Assembly (NCBI RefSeq): GCF_002564005.1 | Contig: NZ_PDJG01000001.1 | Span: 1 to 64,000 of the forward strand | Reading direction: 5' to 3' | Source: Sanguibacter antarcticus | GTDB taxonomy: Bacteria > Actinomycetota > Actinomycetes > Actinomycetales > Cellulomonadaceae | DNA length: 64,000 bases | In this document: positions 54,036-62,520 of the stretch, piece by piece | Layout: each line of letters opens with the position of its first letter | Numbering within the stretch: the stretch's first letter is position 1 | Translations under genes and position numbers: made by a program | The notes under the pieces: generated by a model | Database searches by the model: none | What the model saw: only the letters and a program-made list of their open reading frames with translations | What the model was told of the DNA's origin: nothing

Positions 54036-55375
54036 GCGCCGTGACGAGCACCTGGGCCGAGACCCTGCTCGCGGCAGCGCCCGAGCGCGTCGGTCGGGTG
54101 AGCGCCGCGGTCGGTCTCTCGCTCGACGTGGTCGGTCTCGACTGCGCTCTCGGCGACGTCATCGCGCTCGGCGACCCCTCGACCACGGGTTCGGAGAGCG
54201 CGGAGGACTCGATGCTCGCCGAGGTCGTCGCCCTGAGCAACGGCTCCGCACGCTGCATGCCGCTCGGAGCGATGAGCGGTGTGCGCCCGGGGCTCGCGGC
54301 CCGCTCGACCGGCGGCTCGCTGCGCGTCCCGGTCGGCGCCGGCCTCCTCGGCCGGGTCATCGACGGGCTCGGACGCCCGCTCGACGGCCGTGGTCCCCTC
54401 ACCGGCACGACCGTCGTCCCGCTCGAAGGGCGGTCGCCTCACCCTCTCGAGCGTCAGCGCGTCGCGCAGCCGCTCAACCTCGGCGTCCGCACGCTCGACA
54501 CACTGACGACCGTCGGTCGGGGTCAGCGCATGGGCCTGTTCGCCGGCTCCGGCGTCGGCAAGTCGACGCTCCTGTCCATGATCGCCCGCGGCACGGACGC
54601 GCAGATCTCCGTCATCGCTCTCGTCGGCGAGCGTGGACGCGAGGTCCGCGAGTTCATCGAGGACGACCTCGGCGCTGAAGGTCTCGCACGGTCCGTCGTC
54701 GTGGTCGCCACGTCTGACGAGCCCGCGCTCGTGCGGCTGCGTGCCGCGTTCGTCGCGACCCGCATCGCCGAGTTCTTCCGCGAGGCCGGCCAGGACGTCG
54801 TCCTCATGATGGACTCGCTCACCCGGGTCGCGATGGCCCAGCGCGAGATCGGTCTCTCCGTCGGGGAGCCGCCCGCCACCCGCGGATACCCGCCCTCCAC
54901 GTTCTCCCTCCTCGCTGCGCTCCTCGAGCGCGCGGGGACGTCCGCCAAGGGCTCGGTCACCGGCATCTACACGGTCCTCGTCGACGGCGACGACCACAAC
55001 GAGCCGATCGCCGACGCCGCACGATCGATCCTCGACGGGCACGTGGTCCTCGACCGCAAGCTCGCCGTCGCCGGCCACTTTCCCAGCATCGACGCGCTCG
55101 CCTCGATCTCCCGTGTCGCGACCCGCGTCACGACGCCGGAGCAGCGGGCCGACGCGACAGCGCTCCGCAAGGTCATGGCGGCGCGCCGCTCCGTCCAAGA
55201 CCTCGTCGACGTCGGTGCCTATGTCGCCGGGAGCAACCCGCTCGTCGACTCTGCTCTCGCGAACCAGGGCGCGATCGACGACTTCCTCCAGCAGGGTGTC
55301 GACGAGAACGCTCCGTCCGACGCGTCGTGGGCGAGCCTCCGGGCGCTCGTCGGCGGGCTGGGGGTGGCAGCATGA
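54032..55375 (+). CDS. fliI: Flagellar export ATPase FliI
   Basis: This F1-beta-like ATPase powers early steps of flagellar export. It is 447 aa, with the P-loop GSGVGKST at 172-179, catalytic region ALVGERGREVREFIEDDLG, Walker B QDVVLMMDSLTRVAMAQREI and the motif GEPPATRGYPPSTFSLLAAL. The start overlaps fliH (GTGA) and the stop overlaps fliJ (ATGA). Confidence 0.97.
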   Translation: MSAVTSTWAETLLAAAPERVGRVSAAVGLSLDVVGLDCALGDVIALGDPSTTGSESAEDSMLAEVVALSNGSARCMPLGAMSGVRPGLAARSTGGSLRVPVGAGLLGRVIDGLGRPLDGRGPLTGTTVVPLEGRSPHPLERQRVAQPLNLGVRTLDTLTTVGRGQRMGLFAGSGVGKSTLLSMIARGTDAQISVIALVGERGREVREFIEDDLGAEGLARSVVVVATSDEPALVRLRAAFVATRIAEFFREAGQDVVLMMDSLTRVAMAQREIGLSVGEPPATRGYPPSTFSLLAALLERAGTSAKGSVTGIYTVLVDGDDHNEPIADAARSILDGHVVLDRKLAVAGHFPSIDALASISRVATRVTTPEQRADATALRKVMAARRSVQDLVDVGAYVAGSNPLVDSALANQGAIDDFLQQGVDENAPSDASWASLRALVGGLGVAA

Positions 55376-55806
55376 GCGCCTTCCGCCTCGCCGGCCTCAT
55401 GCGCTTCCGCAAGCTGCAGGAGGACCAGGCTGCTGCCGACCTCGCCTCGGCCAACGCCTCGCGTCGACGCGCAGAGGCGCGCCGTGCGCAGGCGACGCGT
55501 GAGCTCACCATCCACGAGTTCCAGACCGACCTCGGTGTCGCCGTCTTCCACGCGTCCGTGGCGTCACGCGCCGCGCTCCGCAGCTTTGCCACCGAGACGT
55601 CGGTCGCCGTCGAGGTGGCTGCCACCGAGGTGCAGCAGCGCGAGCTCGCCTGGACCGATGCGCGCAAGCGGTCCGTCCCGCTCGAGAAGCTCGCCGAGCG
55701 CCACATCGAGCGTGAGAACGTCGAAGACCTGCGTGTCGAGCAGCTCGCTCTCGACGAGATCGCCGGGCGCGCCCCGTCGAGCAGGATCGACGGGGACGAC
55801 GCATGA
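55372..55806 (+). CDS. fliJ: Flagellar protein FliJ
   Basis: FliJ is a coiled-coil stalk protein that activates the FliI ring. The 144 residues are almost all helical and charged (FRKLQEDQAAADLASANASR, LAERHIERENVEDLRVEQLA). Sequence signal is weak, but length, coiled coil and place right after fliI fit well. It overlaps both neighbours by four bases. Confidence 0.87.
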   Translation: MSAFRLAGLMRFRKLQEDQAAADLASANASRRRAEARRAQATRELTIHEFQTDLGVAVFHASVASRAALRSFATETSVAVEVAATEVQQRELAWTDARKRSVPLEKLAERHIERENVEDLRVEQLALDEIAGRAPSSRIDGDDA

Positions 55807-56519
55807 CCGGCATCGCGGCCGTCCTCGGCCGCATCCAGGAGATCGAGACCGTCATCAAGGCGGTGGCGCCGGCGGCGTCCCGGAGCGTGAGCACCGCAGC
55901 GGCCTCCACCTCGGCGGCGTCCGTCTCGGCAGCGTCGACGTCGTTCGCGTCGGTCCTCGACGCGTTCGCCGTCCAGGACACGAGCACCGACCTCGTCGCG
56001 CAGGCCGCCGCAGCGACCGCGACCGTCCCCGCAGCGTCGAACCCGGCAGCGTCGACCCCCGGTGCGTCGGGCGAGGCGCTCGTCGCCGAAGCCCGGAAGT
56101 TCCTCGGCGTCCCCTACGCATGGGGCGGCGAGTCCATGAGCGGTATCGACTGCTCCGGCCTGGTCCAGCGGGCGCTCGGCGCCCTCGGGGTCGACATGCC
56201 GCGCGTCGCACGGGACCAGATGAAGGAAGGCGTGGCGGTGGCCTCGATGGCCGAGGCTCGCGCCGGCGACCTCCTCGTCTTCGGTGGCGGGAGCCACATC
56301 GCCATCTACGTCGGCGACGGTCGGATGATCGACGCGCCGAAGCCCGGTGACGTCGTGCGTGAGCGTGACGTGTACGAGACCCCCACCGCGATCCGACGTG
56401 TGCTTCCCGACGCCACCTCGGTCGCCTCGACGACCCCAGCCACCCAGATCAGCGAGATCCTCGCGTCCAGCGCGGCGCAGCGGTCTTCCCTCGCCCTACT
56501 GCTCGGAGCTGCAGCATGA
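55803..56519 (+). CDS. NlpC/P60 family cell-wall peptidase in the flagellar operon
   Basis: The 238-residue protein has an N-terminal helical, Ala/Ser-rich part and an NlpC/P60 domain from about residue 90: FLGVPYAWGGESMSGIDCSG with catalytic Cys117 and GGGSHIAIYVGDG with catalytic His165. Such enzymes cut peptide bonds in peptidoglycan. There is no signal peptide, so it may be exported through the flagellar channel. It is embedded between fliJ and fliK with four-base overlaps and probably opens the wall for the rod, the role of FlgJ in proteobacteria. Confidence 0.9.
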   Translation: MTGIAAVLGRIQEIETVIKAVAPAASRSVSTAAASTSAASVSAASTSFASVLDAFAVQDTSTDLVAQAAAATATVPAASNPAASTPGASGEALVAEARKFLGVPYAWGGESMSGIDCSGLVQRALGALGVDMPRVARDQMKEGVAVASMAEARAGDLLVFGGGSHIAIYVGDGRMIDAPKPGDVVRERDVYETPTAIRRVLPDATSVASTTPATQISEILASSAAQRSSLALLLGAAA

Positions 56520-58072
56520 CACCCATGACCGCCCTCCCGGCGCGCTCGACCGACAGTCCCGTCCAGGCTGCTGCCGGCCGCTCGCCCTCGGTCCGCGAGG
56601 ACCTCGCCAGGTCCCGTGACGACTTCGCCCGCACGCTCGAGCGTGCGTCGTCCGCGCCCGACCGGTCTGCTTCTCGTGCGACCGACTCCGCTGACGCACG
56701 CCGCTCGGCAGCGCGGGACGCGGCCAAGGCCGCCGGCGACCGGGACACGAACGACCGTGGCACGAACGACAACGACCGCACCGCGGGCTCGACCGCGACC
56801 GGACAGGCCGTCCGGGCTGCCGAGCGCGCGGCTGCCCTCGCCGCGAACGACGCGGCAGGGTCCACCCCGACGACAGACGACGCCACGCCGACGTCCGGTG
56901 CGCTCGACACGGCACCTACCGCCACCACCGACGGTGCGACCACCGCAGGAACGAGCGGGCTCGAGGCCGATCCCGGGGCAGCGGTCCTGCCCGCAGACGG
57001 CACGGCGGCCGGTCTCGTCCTGCCCGCGCACAGCGCTGGGTCCGCGCAAGAGGCTGCGGCGCTCGCTCTCGCCGCGACCCTCGCGGCATCGGTGGCGGGC
57101 ACCGAGACCGGTGCGCTGGTCTCCGCCGACCCGACGCTGCAGACGCAGGCCGGCTCACAGGCGACGACCGGCACGGCCGCCGACCAGGCCGCCGTCGCGG
57201 AGCTCGACGCCTCGACGACCGCTCCTGCAGGCGCCGAGAAGTCCACCACGGGACCGGGCACCGGAGCCGCAGCAGCCGATCTTCTCGTCGACGGGGCGCG
57301 GGTCGTCCTCACCGGTCCGGCCCAGCCCGGCTCGGCCGGTGCTGGAGCGGCTCTCGCCGGTGCGGCCGCGGCTGCCGCCGGACAGGAGCCCCAGGCCGCC
57401 TCGGCCGGGACGCAGCTGCCAGCCGTCCCCGGGACGGACGCGGCCACCTCGACCGACGCGACCGCCGCCCGCGCAGAGACCACCCCGGCGAGCGCGGCCC
57501 AGGCCCCCGTGACCACGCCGCAGACAGCGACCGGTGCGGCCTTCGCCCAGGCGCTCGGAGCGACCGACCGCGTCGCCGCACAGGCACCCGCGACTCCTGC
57601 GAACACCCCGCACGTGCCGCTCGCCGAGCAGGTCCGCGGGCCGCTCGTCGCGCTGCGGACCGCCGCGCCGGGGGAGCACATGCTCACCCTGCGCGTGGAC
57701 CCGGAGCACCTCGGCCCGGTCCAGGTGCGGGCCCACATCGGTGCGGACGGCATCCGCATCGAGCTCGTCGGGGCGACCGACGCTGCACGGGACAGCCTCC
57801 GGGGCCTCCTCACAGACCTCCGCCGCGACCTCTCTGCGACGGGTATGAACGCGACCCTCTCTCTGGCGGCCGACACCGCCGGTCAGCAGAGCCGCCACCC
57901 CGCTGGCACCGGCGACCTCGCCGGTGGCCAGCAGGACACCTCGGCTCGCGGCGGACCGCGGGACCAGCGTGACGGAGCGACGAGCCCCTGGGCTGCTCCC
58001 GACCAGACCACCGAGGCGCGCACCGCCGCCTCGACCGACCCAGGCGCCCACGGCGTCGACGTCCTCATCTAA
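56516..58072 (+). CDS. fliK: Flagellar hook-length control protein FliK
   Basis: FliK is a secreted ruler that sets hook length and switches export specificity. The 518 residues comprise a long low-complexity, Ala/Thr-rich N-terminal region (about 1-360) and the conserved Flg_hook domain (HMLTLRVDPEHLGPVQVRAH, LRGLLTDLRRDLSATGMNAT) near 385-450. ATG 56516 overlaps the NlpC/P60 stop; ATG 56525 is an alternative. Confidence 0.9.
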   Translation: MTPMTALPARSTDSPVQAAAGRSPSVREDLARSRDDFARTLERASSAPDRSASRATDSADARRSAARDAAKAAGDRDTNDRGTNDNDRTAGSTATGQAVRAAERAAALAANDAAGSTPTTDDATPTSGALDTAPTATTDGATTAGTSGLEADPGAAVLPADGTAAGLVLPAHSAGSAQEAAALALAATLAASVAGTETGALVSADPTLQTQAGSQATTGTAADQAAVAELDASTTAPAGAEKSTTGPGTGAAAADLLVDGARVVLTGPAQPGSAGAGAALAGAAAAAAGQEPQAASAGTQLPAVPGTDAATSTDATAARAETTPASAAQAPVTTPQTATGAAFAQALGATDRVAAQAPATPANTPHVPLAEQVRGPLVALRTAAPGEHMLTLRVDPEHLGPVQVRAHIGADGIRIELVGATDAARDSLRGLLTDLRRDLSATGMNATLSLAADTAGQQSRHPAGTGDLAGGQQDTSARGGPRDQRDGATSPWAAPDQTTEARTAASTDPGAHGVDVLI

Positions 58073-58084
58073 GGAGAACGACAC

Positions 58085-58543
58085 ATGACCGTCGACACGT
58101 CAGCCGTGAACGGTGCCTCTGGCCTGTACACCAGCTCGACCGGCACCTCGACAGCCAAGAAGGAGCTCGACAACGAGACCTTCATGACGCTGCTCGTGGC
58201 CCAGCTCAAGTACCAGGACCCCAGCTCGCCGATGGACACCACCGAGATGATGGCGCAGACCACGCAGCTCGCCAGCATGGAGCAGCTCACCACGCTCTCC
58301 ACGACGATGTCCGAGAGCTTCGCGCTGCAGATGCGCATGGCTGCAGCGAGCCTCATCGGGCAAGAGGTCACCTATGCGGGCGCCGACGGCGCCATGGTGA
58401 CCGGGACCGCGACCGCCGTCTCTTATGCGGACTCGGTCCCCACCGTCACCGTCGGCGGCACGAAGGTGCTGCTCGACGCCGTCGCCTCCGTCACCCAGCC
58501 CGGCAGCACTCCCGCAGCCGCGGGCCAGTCTTCAGCGTCCTAG
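58085..58543 (+). CDS. flgD: Flagellar hook assembly protein FlgD
   Basis: This is a scaffold cap for hook growth. It is 152 aa, with the FlgD motif LDNETFMTLLVAQLKYQDPS followed by SPMDTTEMMAQTTQLASMEQ. The usual C-terminal Ig-like part is very short, so this is the minimal form common in Gram-positives. AAGGAG precedes the ATG. Confidence 0.94.
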   Translation: MTVDTSAVNGASGLYTSSTGTSTAKKELDNETFMTLLVAQLKYQDPSSPMDTTEMMAQTTQLASMEQLTTLSTTMSESFALQMRMAAASLIGQEVTYAGADGAMVTGTATAVSYADSVPTVTVGGTKVLLDAVASVTQPGSTPAAAGQSSAS

Positions 58544-58567
58544 TCCGCATCCTCGAAGGGAACTCTC

Positions 58568-59740
58568 ATGCTTCGCTCGCTCTTCTCCGGAATCTCCGGG
58601 CTCCGCGCACACCAGACCATGCTCGACGTCACCGGCAACAACATCGCCAACGTCAACACGACGGGCTTCAAGGCCTCTCAGATCCAGTTCAAGGACACCC
58701 TCAGCCAGGTGCTCACCAACGCCGGTGGTGCGCAGGACGGTGTCGGTGGCACCAACCCGGCCCAGGTGGGTCTCGGTGTCCAGGTCGCTGGCGTCACGAC
58801 CAACTTCCAGCAGGGCGCCTCGCAGGTGACCAACCGCAGCACCGACATGATGATCTCGGGTGACGGCTTCTTCGTCGTGAGCAAGGGCGGGCAGAACTAC
58901 TACACCCGCTCCGGCGCGTTCGACTTCGATGCGAACGGCAACCTCGTCACCAGCGAGGGCGCGCTCGTCCAGGGCTGGGCCGCCGCCGCGGACGGGACCA
59001 TCAACACGAACGGTGCGCTCTCGGCGCTCAAGCTCCCGACGACCACCCTCACGCCGGCCTCGGCGACGACCGCCGCGTCGTTCAGCGGCAACCTGCCGTC
59101 CGACGCGGCCGTCGGCAGCGAGCCGCTCAACCGTGACATCGAGGTGTTCGACGCGCTCGGCAACGCACGCACGATCAGCCTGACGTTCACGAAGACCGCG
59201 GCCGGGTGGGACATGACGTCCACAGCCGGGACGACCGCCGTGGCGTTCAACGCGACGACGGGTGCGATGACGACGCCGGCAGGCGCCGTGACGATCGACG
59301 GCGTGGCCGTCGACCTCACCGCCGTCACCGGGTTCGCCAACCTGTCGACGATCACCAAGTCGGCTGTCGACGGTCAGCAGGCCGGGACGCTGCAGTCCTT
59401 CACGATCAACGCGGACGGCACGATCATGGGGGCGTTCTCCAACGGCCTGAAGTCGGCTGTCGGCAGGATCGCGCTCGGGACGTTCGCCAACCCCGTCGGT
59501 CTCGAGAAGGCTGGTGGCTCGCTCTACACGACGACGGTCAACTCCGGCGACGCCGAGATCGGTACGGCCGGCACGGGTGGCCGTGGCGGCCTCGTCGGTG
59601 GTGCTCTCGAGATGTCCAACGTGGACCTGTCGAGCGAGTTCACCAACCTCATCATCGCCCAGCGCGGGTTCCAGGCGAACTCTCGCGTCATCACCACCTC
59701 GGACGAGCTGCTCCAGGAGCTCGTCAACCTCAAGCGCTAG
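58568..59740 (+). CDS. flgE: Flagellar hook protein FlgE
   Basis: This hook subunit of 390 aa has N-terminal LFSGISGLRAHQTMLDVTGN and NIANVNTTGFKASQIQFKDT, the internal FFVVSKGGQNYYTRSGAFDF motif and C-terminal LSSEFTNLIIAQRGFQANSR. AAGGGAA lies before the ATG. A strong hairpin right after the stop closes the flgB-flgE transcription unit. Confidence 0.95.
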   Translation: MLRSLFSGISGLRAHQTMLDVTGNNIANVNTTGFKASQIQFKDTLSQVLTNAGGAQDGVGGTNPAQVGLGVQVAGVTTNFQQGASQVTNRSTDMMISGDGFFVVSKGGQNYYTRSGAFDFDANGNLVTSEGALVQGWAAAADGTINTNGALSALKLPTTTLTPASATTAASFSGNLPSDAAVGSEPLNRDIEVFDALGNARTISLTFTKTAAGWDMTSTAGTTAVAFNATTGAMTTPAGAVTIDGVAVDLTAVTGFANLSTITKSAVDGQQAGTLQSFTINADGTIMGAFSNGLKSAVGRIALGTFANPVGLEKAGGSLYTTTVNSGDAEIGTAGTGGRGGLVGGALEMSNVDLSSEFTNLIIAQRGFQANSRVITTSDELLQELVNLKR

Positions 59741-59747
59741 CGGAGGC

Positions 59748-59772
59748 GCCGCCGCGGATCACCCGCGGCGGC
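59748..59772 (+). terminator. Terminator after flgE
   Basis: GCCGCCGCGG at 59748-59757 pairs perfectly with CCGCGGCGGC at 59763-59772 around ATCAC. A new promoter motif follows about 20 bases on. Confidence 0.78.
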
Positions 59773-59794
59773 CCCGTCGTTATCGGTCCGACAT

Positions 59795-59821
59795 CTCATA
59801 CCTGGGCCCCTGTGGCCGAAG
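59795..59821 (+). promoter_or_regulatory. FliA-type promoter for flbD-motA-motB-fliL
   Basis: CTCAT 59795-59799, 16 bases, CCGAAG 59816-59821. The -10 part differs from CCGATA at the last two positions. Confidence 0.5.
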
Positions 59822-59877
59822 GGTCTTGAGAACGGCTCATGGATGGGCCTCAGCAGTGCTCCACGGATGGATTCCCA

Positions 59878-60222
59878 GTGATAGTCGTGACGCGCCTCAA
59901 CGGCCCCCCTTTCGCGGTCAACCCCGACCTCGTGCAGCGCATCGACAGTGCGCCTGACACGATCCTCACGCTCGTCGACGGCACCAAGTACATCGTCGAA
60001 GAGCCGATGGTCGACGTCATCTCGTCGATCAACGAGCACCGTTCCCGGATGATCGCCCGCGCCCAGGAGATCCAGCGCGAAGACGCTGACCACAACCACC
60101 TGCGCAGCGCCCCGGCCTTGCGCGAGGACCACGACGAGGACTCTGACGACGACTCGGCCCCACCGCGGACCGATCGCGCAGAGCTCGCCCTCGTCAAGCG
60201 GATCACCAGGGAGGACTCCTAG
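59878..60222 (+). CDS. flbD: FlbD-like flagellar protein
   Basis: GTG 59878 starts MIVVTRLNGPPFAVNPDLVQ, followed by RIDSAPDTILTLVDGTKYIV, the whole of the short FlbD family domain (about 60 residues). A further 50-residue acidic tail follows (DHDEDSDDDSAPPRTDRAEL). FlbD has no settled function but nearly always precedes motA. Its stop overlaps the motA GTG. Confidence 0.86.
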   Translation: MIVVTRLNGPPFAVNPDLVQRIDSAPDTILTLVDGTKYIVEEPMVDVISSINEHRSRMIARAQEIQREDADHNHLRSAPALREDHDEDSDDDSAPPRTDRAELALVKRITREDS

Positions 60223-60995
60223 TGGATCCGGCAACCATGATCGGGATCGGCGTAGCGCTGGGCTCGATCCTCACGATGATCCTCCTCGAGGGCGCGAGCC
60301 CGATGTCGATCCTGCTGCCCGCCCCGATGATCCTCGTGTTCGGAGCGACCTTCGCGGTGACCCTCGCCGGCGGCACGCTCAAGGACACCCTCGGCGCGCT
60401 CAAGGCGCTCCCCTCAGCCTTCGTCAGCAAGCCCAAGAACGCCGCCGCCTCGATCGACACGATCGTCGGGCTCGCGGACCGCGCTCGTCGAGAAGGTCTT
60501 CTCGCCCTCGAGGACGCGGCGCGCGACATCGACGACGAGTTCCTCAAGGGCGGCCTCCGGTCGGCGATCGACGGGACGGACCCTGAAGACCTGCGAGCCA
60601 TCCTCGAAGACCGCATCCACTCCAAGCGCGTCTCGGACAAGCTCGCGTACAAGTTCTTCCACGACATGGGCGGGTACGCCCCGACGATCGGGATCGTCGG
60701 GACGGTCGTCTCCCTCGTCCACGTCCTCGAGAACCTCGCCAACCCGGACGAGCTCGGTCACCTCATCGCGGCCGCGTTCGTCGCGACGCTCTGGGGCATC
60801 CTCTCCGCCAACGTCATGTGGCTGCCGATCGGCAACCGGCTCCGGCGGCTCTCGGAGCTCGAGTGCAGCCAGATGGAGCTCGTCGTCGAGGGCCTGCTCT
60901 CTGTGCAGGCCGGAGCCAACCCGCGCCTCGTGGGCGAGCGTCTGCGCAGCCTCCTGCCGCTCAGCGAGCAGACCGCAGGCAAGGAAGCAGCATGA
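60222..60995 (+). CDS. motA: Flagellar motor stator protein MotA
   Basis: This ion-channel subunit of the stator has 257 aa, with four membrane helices (GIGVALGSILTMILLEGASP, MILVFGATFAVTLAGGTLKD, GGYAPTIGIVGTVVSLVHVL, AAFVATLWGILSANVMWLPI) and a charged cytosolic loop between helices 2 and 3. GTG 60222 is preceded by AGGGAGGA. It overlaps motB by four bases. Confidence 0.95.
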   Translation: MDPATMIGIGVALGSILTMILLEGASPMSILLPAPMILVFGATFAVTLAGGTLKDTLGALKALPSAFVSKPKNAAASIDTIVGLADRARREGLLALEDAARDIDDEFLKGGLRSAIDGTDPEDLRAILEDRIHSKRVSDKLAYKFFHDMGGYAPTIGIVGTVVSLVHVLENLANPDELGHLIAAAFVATLWGILSANVMWLPIGNRLRRLSELECSQMELVVEGLLSVQAGANPRLVGERLRSLLPLSEQTAGKEAA

Positions 60996-61876
60996 GCTCG
61001 GGCGGAGCCCGCAAGGGCAAGAAGGTGATCGAGGAGGAGCACGAGAACCACGAACGGTGGCTCGTCTCCTACGCCGACATGATGACCGTCCTCGTCGCGC
61101 TCTTCATCGTGCTCTACGCGATCAGCCAGGTGGACGAGGCCAAGTTCGACCAGCTCCGGACGTCGCTCGCTGCCGGGTTCGGGGCACCCCAGGTGTCCAT
61201 CCTCTCGGACGGGAGCGGCCCGATGGCCGAGACGAGCACCGACGTGGTCATCCCGACCATCGAGGACATCATCCCGACGATCAGCGACAGCATCCAGGAG
61301 AGCGAGGTCTCCGCGGTCACCGGGTCTGCCGACGCCATCGACGCGGGCGACCTCGCGGTCGCACGGCTCGAGTACTCGAGCTTCGAGGACCTCGCCGCCC
61401 AGATCGAGGCCGCCCTCACCGCCAAGGGGCTCCAGGGAGTCCTGGAGTTCAAGATCGACGAGCGAGGCCTCGTCATCGGCATGGTGACGAACGAGGTCTT
61501 CTTCGCGGCAGAGAGCGCCGTGCTCACCCAGACGTCCCAGATCGTCATCGACACGATGTCTCCGTTCGTCGTCGGCCTGCCGAACGAGATCTCGATCGAG
61601 GGCCACGCCAACACGGAGCCCACCACGGTCTACTCCTCCAACTGGGAGCTGTCGTCCGACCGCGCGACCCAGGTGCTGCGGCGCATGGTCGAGGTCGGCG
61701 GCGTCCCCGGAAACCGGGTCGCGTCCGTCGGCTACGGCGAAGCACGCCCTCTCGTCCCCAACGACACACCCGAGGGCCTCGCGTCCAACCGGCGGGTCGA
61801 CCTCGTCGTCCTCTCCGACAAGCCCGAGCGCATCCGTGCGCTGCTCCCGCTCGTCCCGACACTCCAGGAGGGCTGA
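60992..61876 (+). CDS. motB: Flagellar motor stator protein MotB
   Basis: This is the peptidoglycan-anchored partner of MotA. The 294 residues have a short cytosolic start and one membrane helix with the channel aspartate (RWLVSYADMMTVLVALFIVL, Asp29). A linker and an OmpA-like wall-binding domain follow (ISIEGHANTEPTTVYSSNWE, LSSDRATQVLRRMVEVGGVP). It couples ion flow to torque. ATGA overlap with motA fixes the start. Confidence 0.95.
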   Translation: MSSGGARKGKKVIEEEHENHERWLVSYADMMTVLVALFIVLYAISQVDEAKFDQLRTSLAAGFGAPQVSILSDGSGPMAETSTDVVIPTIEDIIPTISDSIQESEVSAVTGSADAIDAGDLAVARLEYSSFEDLAAQIEAALTAKGLQGVLEFKIDERGLVIGMVTNEVFFAAESAVLTQTSQIVIDTMSPFVVGLPNEISIEGHANTEPTTVYSSNWELSSDRATQVLRRMVEVGGVPGNRVASVGYGEARPLVPNDTPEGLASNRRVDLVVLSDKPERIRALLPLVPTLQEG

Positions 61877-61879
61877 CAC

Positions 61880-62398
61880 ATGCCCATCGAACAGCGCGTC
61901 ATGAACGCACCCACCCGTCCCGCCCCGGCACGCCCGAGCGGCATCAGCCCGAAGAAGGACGCCCCCGCGGCAGAGGTCGAGGAGATCAAGCCCAAGAAGA
62001 AGCTCAAGCTGATCGTCATCATCCTCGTGGCGGTCCTCGCCCTCGCTGGTGCCGGCTGGTACTTCTTCCTGCGCACCCCGTCCGAGCCCGCTGCCGAGCC
62101 AGAGCCCGAAGCCGGCGAGATGCTCACGGTCGAGGCCATGAGCATCAACCTCGACGACGGCCACTACCTGCGCCTCGGCCTCGGTCTCCAGCTGACGCTG
62201 GACGCCAGCGAGCACGGCACGATCGACGAGGCGGCCGCGAAAGACGCCGCCATCGCTCTCTTCTCCGGACGGACGGTCGCCGAGATCTCCGACCCCACGA
62301 CACGCGACGCCCTCAAGGCCGAGCTCACCGAGACTCTCAAGGTTGCCTACCACGAGGAGGTCATGGAGGTCTTTCTGACTGACTACGTCACCCAGTGA
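61880..62398 (+). CDS. fliL: Flagellar basal-body associated protein FliL
   Basis: FliL surrounds the stator and aids torque. The 172 residues have a basic cytosolic start (PKKKLKL), one membrane helix (LIVIILVAVLALAGAGWYFF) and an extracytoplasmic domain with EAMSINLDDGHYLRLGLGLQ, ending VMEVFLTDYVTQ. It starts three bases after motB. A hairpin overlaps its stop. Confidence 0.92.
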   Translation: MPIEQRVMNAPTRPAPARPSGISPKKDAPAAEVEEIKPKKKLKLIVIILVAVLALAGAGWYFFLRTPSEPAAEPEPEAGEMLTVEAMSINLDDGHYLRLGLGLQLTLDASEHGTIDEAAAKDAAIALFSGRTVAEISDPTTRDALKAELTETLKVAYHEEVMEVFLTDYVTQ

Positions 62399-62412
62399 TC
62401 ATTTCTGGGTGA
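62388..62412 (+). terminator. Hairpin at the end of fliL
   Basis: TCACCCAG (62388-62395) pairs with CTGGGTGA (62405-62412), and the stem includes the fliL stop codon. It separates fliL from the promoter of fliM. Confidence 0.45.
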
Positions 62413-62484
62413 TCTGTGACCGGCACGGATGCCGGTGAGTCGAGGCGCCATGGAGGGCGCCACACGATGAGGACGCAACATTCC

Positions 62485-62511
62485 CTCATACCTGCTGCGA
62501 CAGTGCCGATG
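62485..62511 (+). promoter_or_regulatory. FliA-type promoter for fliM-fliN
   Basis: CTCAT 62485-62489, 16 bases, CCGATG 62506-62511, ten bases before the preferred fliM start at 62521. Confidence 0.6.
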
Positions 62512-62520
62512 GTGCTTTTC

